Shown in pieces: positions 63,460 through 64,000 of a stretch of 64,000 nt of DNA. The stretch is from Pomphorhynchus laevis (taxonomy: Eukaryota > Acanthocephala > Palaeacanthocephala > Echinorhynchida > Pomphorhynchidae): contig WNNJ02002755.1 in the NCBI GenBank assembly GCA_012934845.2, positions 186,001 to 250,000 on the forward strand, in the 5' to 3' direction. How positions within the stretch are numbered: the stretch's first letter is position 1; each line of letters begins with the position of its first letter. The position numbers and the translations under genes are program-made. The notes below the pieces were generated by a model. It searched no databases. It was given only the letters and a program-made list of their open reading frames with translations, and was not told the origin of the DNA.

Positions 63460-64000
63460 AAGTCCAAAGGGTCAATAATCGTGTAAAGCGGAAGAAGCGT
63501 TATGCATACTGTAATGTTAAAGTGACGAAATATATTTATTGTTCAATAAATATTGCTTAACATACGTTTATTGAGCGAATATAATATGAACCTTATCTGT
63601 TTAGCGCAAACACCCTGTCTAATAATACTTTATGGGACGTATTTAATCTGAAAATTCTACGGTGGAAAAATCAGTTTACGTACAAAACATTAGGTTTTTG
63701 AATAAAATTAAGCTATTTTTCCAATATTAACAATGGGCTTTTTAAATTTTCTGATTTAGACAAGATTAAATACATCAAATTATCCGTAAAGTGGTGGTTA
63801 GATAATGCTATATTTAATGATATAAATTTACTATTTTATAAATATTAATATTATCGTAAATTTAGGTAAAAATTAAATGTAATTTAAATTGTTACTTTTT
63901 CTCTGATTTAGACAAGATTATCATTGTATTTACCTTACAAAATATTAAATGTAAAACTTAAAAAAGTTTTTATTTAAATTGTTCAATCAAAAAGTAATTT
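63460..64000. other. No gene seen
   Basis: AT-rich DNA with a repeated TTTCTGATTTAGACAAGATTA at about 63,749 and 63,898. Confidence 0.4.

Overview
This window is AT-rich invertebrate nuclear DNA. It has spliced introns (one only 44 nt), polymerase III-type and poly(A)-type retroelements, several LINE families and long AT-rich satellite DNA. There is no bacterial operon structure. The mix of CR1, L2 and I/Jockey-like LINEs with three zinc knuckles in ORF1, a Merlin (ISXO2-like) transposon, and an insect-like NDUFB5 protein favours an arthropod. A flatworm cannot be excluded, because hammerhead-bearing SINE-like tandem repeats are best known from schistosomes. I could not run any search.

Layout. 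1-4,200: AT-rich DNA with a small membrane-protein ORF (minus), a ubiquilin-like UBA remnant and interspersed repeats. 4,215-5,190: truncated L2 LINE (minus). 5,326-5,553: palindrome with hammerhead-ribozyme boxes. 6,637-7,390: tandemly placed AT-rich interspersed repeats. 7,425-9,003: array of a 443-bp unit carrying a tRNA-like pol III promoter and a hammerhead ribozyme core, ended by a (TA)n tract. 10,450-10,728: small single-pass membrane-protein ORF. 11,311-11,626: 316-bp palindrome containing a minimal type I hammerhead. 14,790-16,885: decayed L2. 16,990-21,310: I/Jockey-like LINE with separate ORFs. 21,317-25,990: a CR1 LINE with both ORFs open (minus). 26,271-33,430: a mosaic of CR1 and L2 pieces (one with a 5' inversion) and an old LTR-element pol remnant. 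34,030-41,060: two CR1 elements joined in a chimera (minus). 41,658-45,511: a small Ty3/gypsy fossil with 90-bp LTRs.

45,678-58,757 (+): the one host gene recognised with confidence, NDUFB5 (ND-SGDH), a mitochondrial complex I subunit. Five exons with consistent phases and GT-AG junctions encode 174 residues. Intron 1 holds a 4.9-kb satellite of about 24 units in two lengths (about 226 and 157 bp). Intron 2 holds a nearly 2.2-kb L2 LINE. Intron 4 holds a decayed Merlin transposon and a near-identical L2 3' fragment whose tail abuts the last 3' splice site. 58,758-64,000: AT-rich DNA with duplicated segments, a hammerhead-like fragment, and a GC-richer exon-like block on the minus strand at 63,124-63,425.

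Apart from NDUFB5 and a few small candidate genes, the window is a transposon and satellite graveyard with some recent insertions. The most unusual content is the set of ribozyme-bearing repeats and the insertion of LINE sequence directly at a host splice site.
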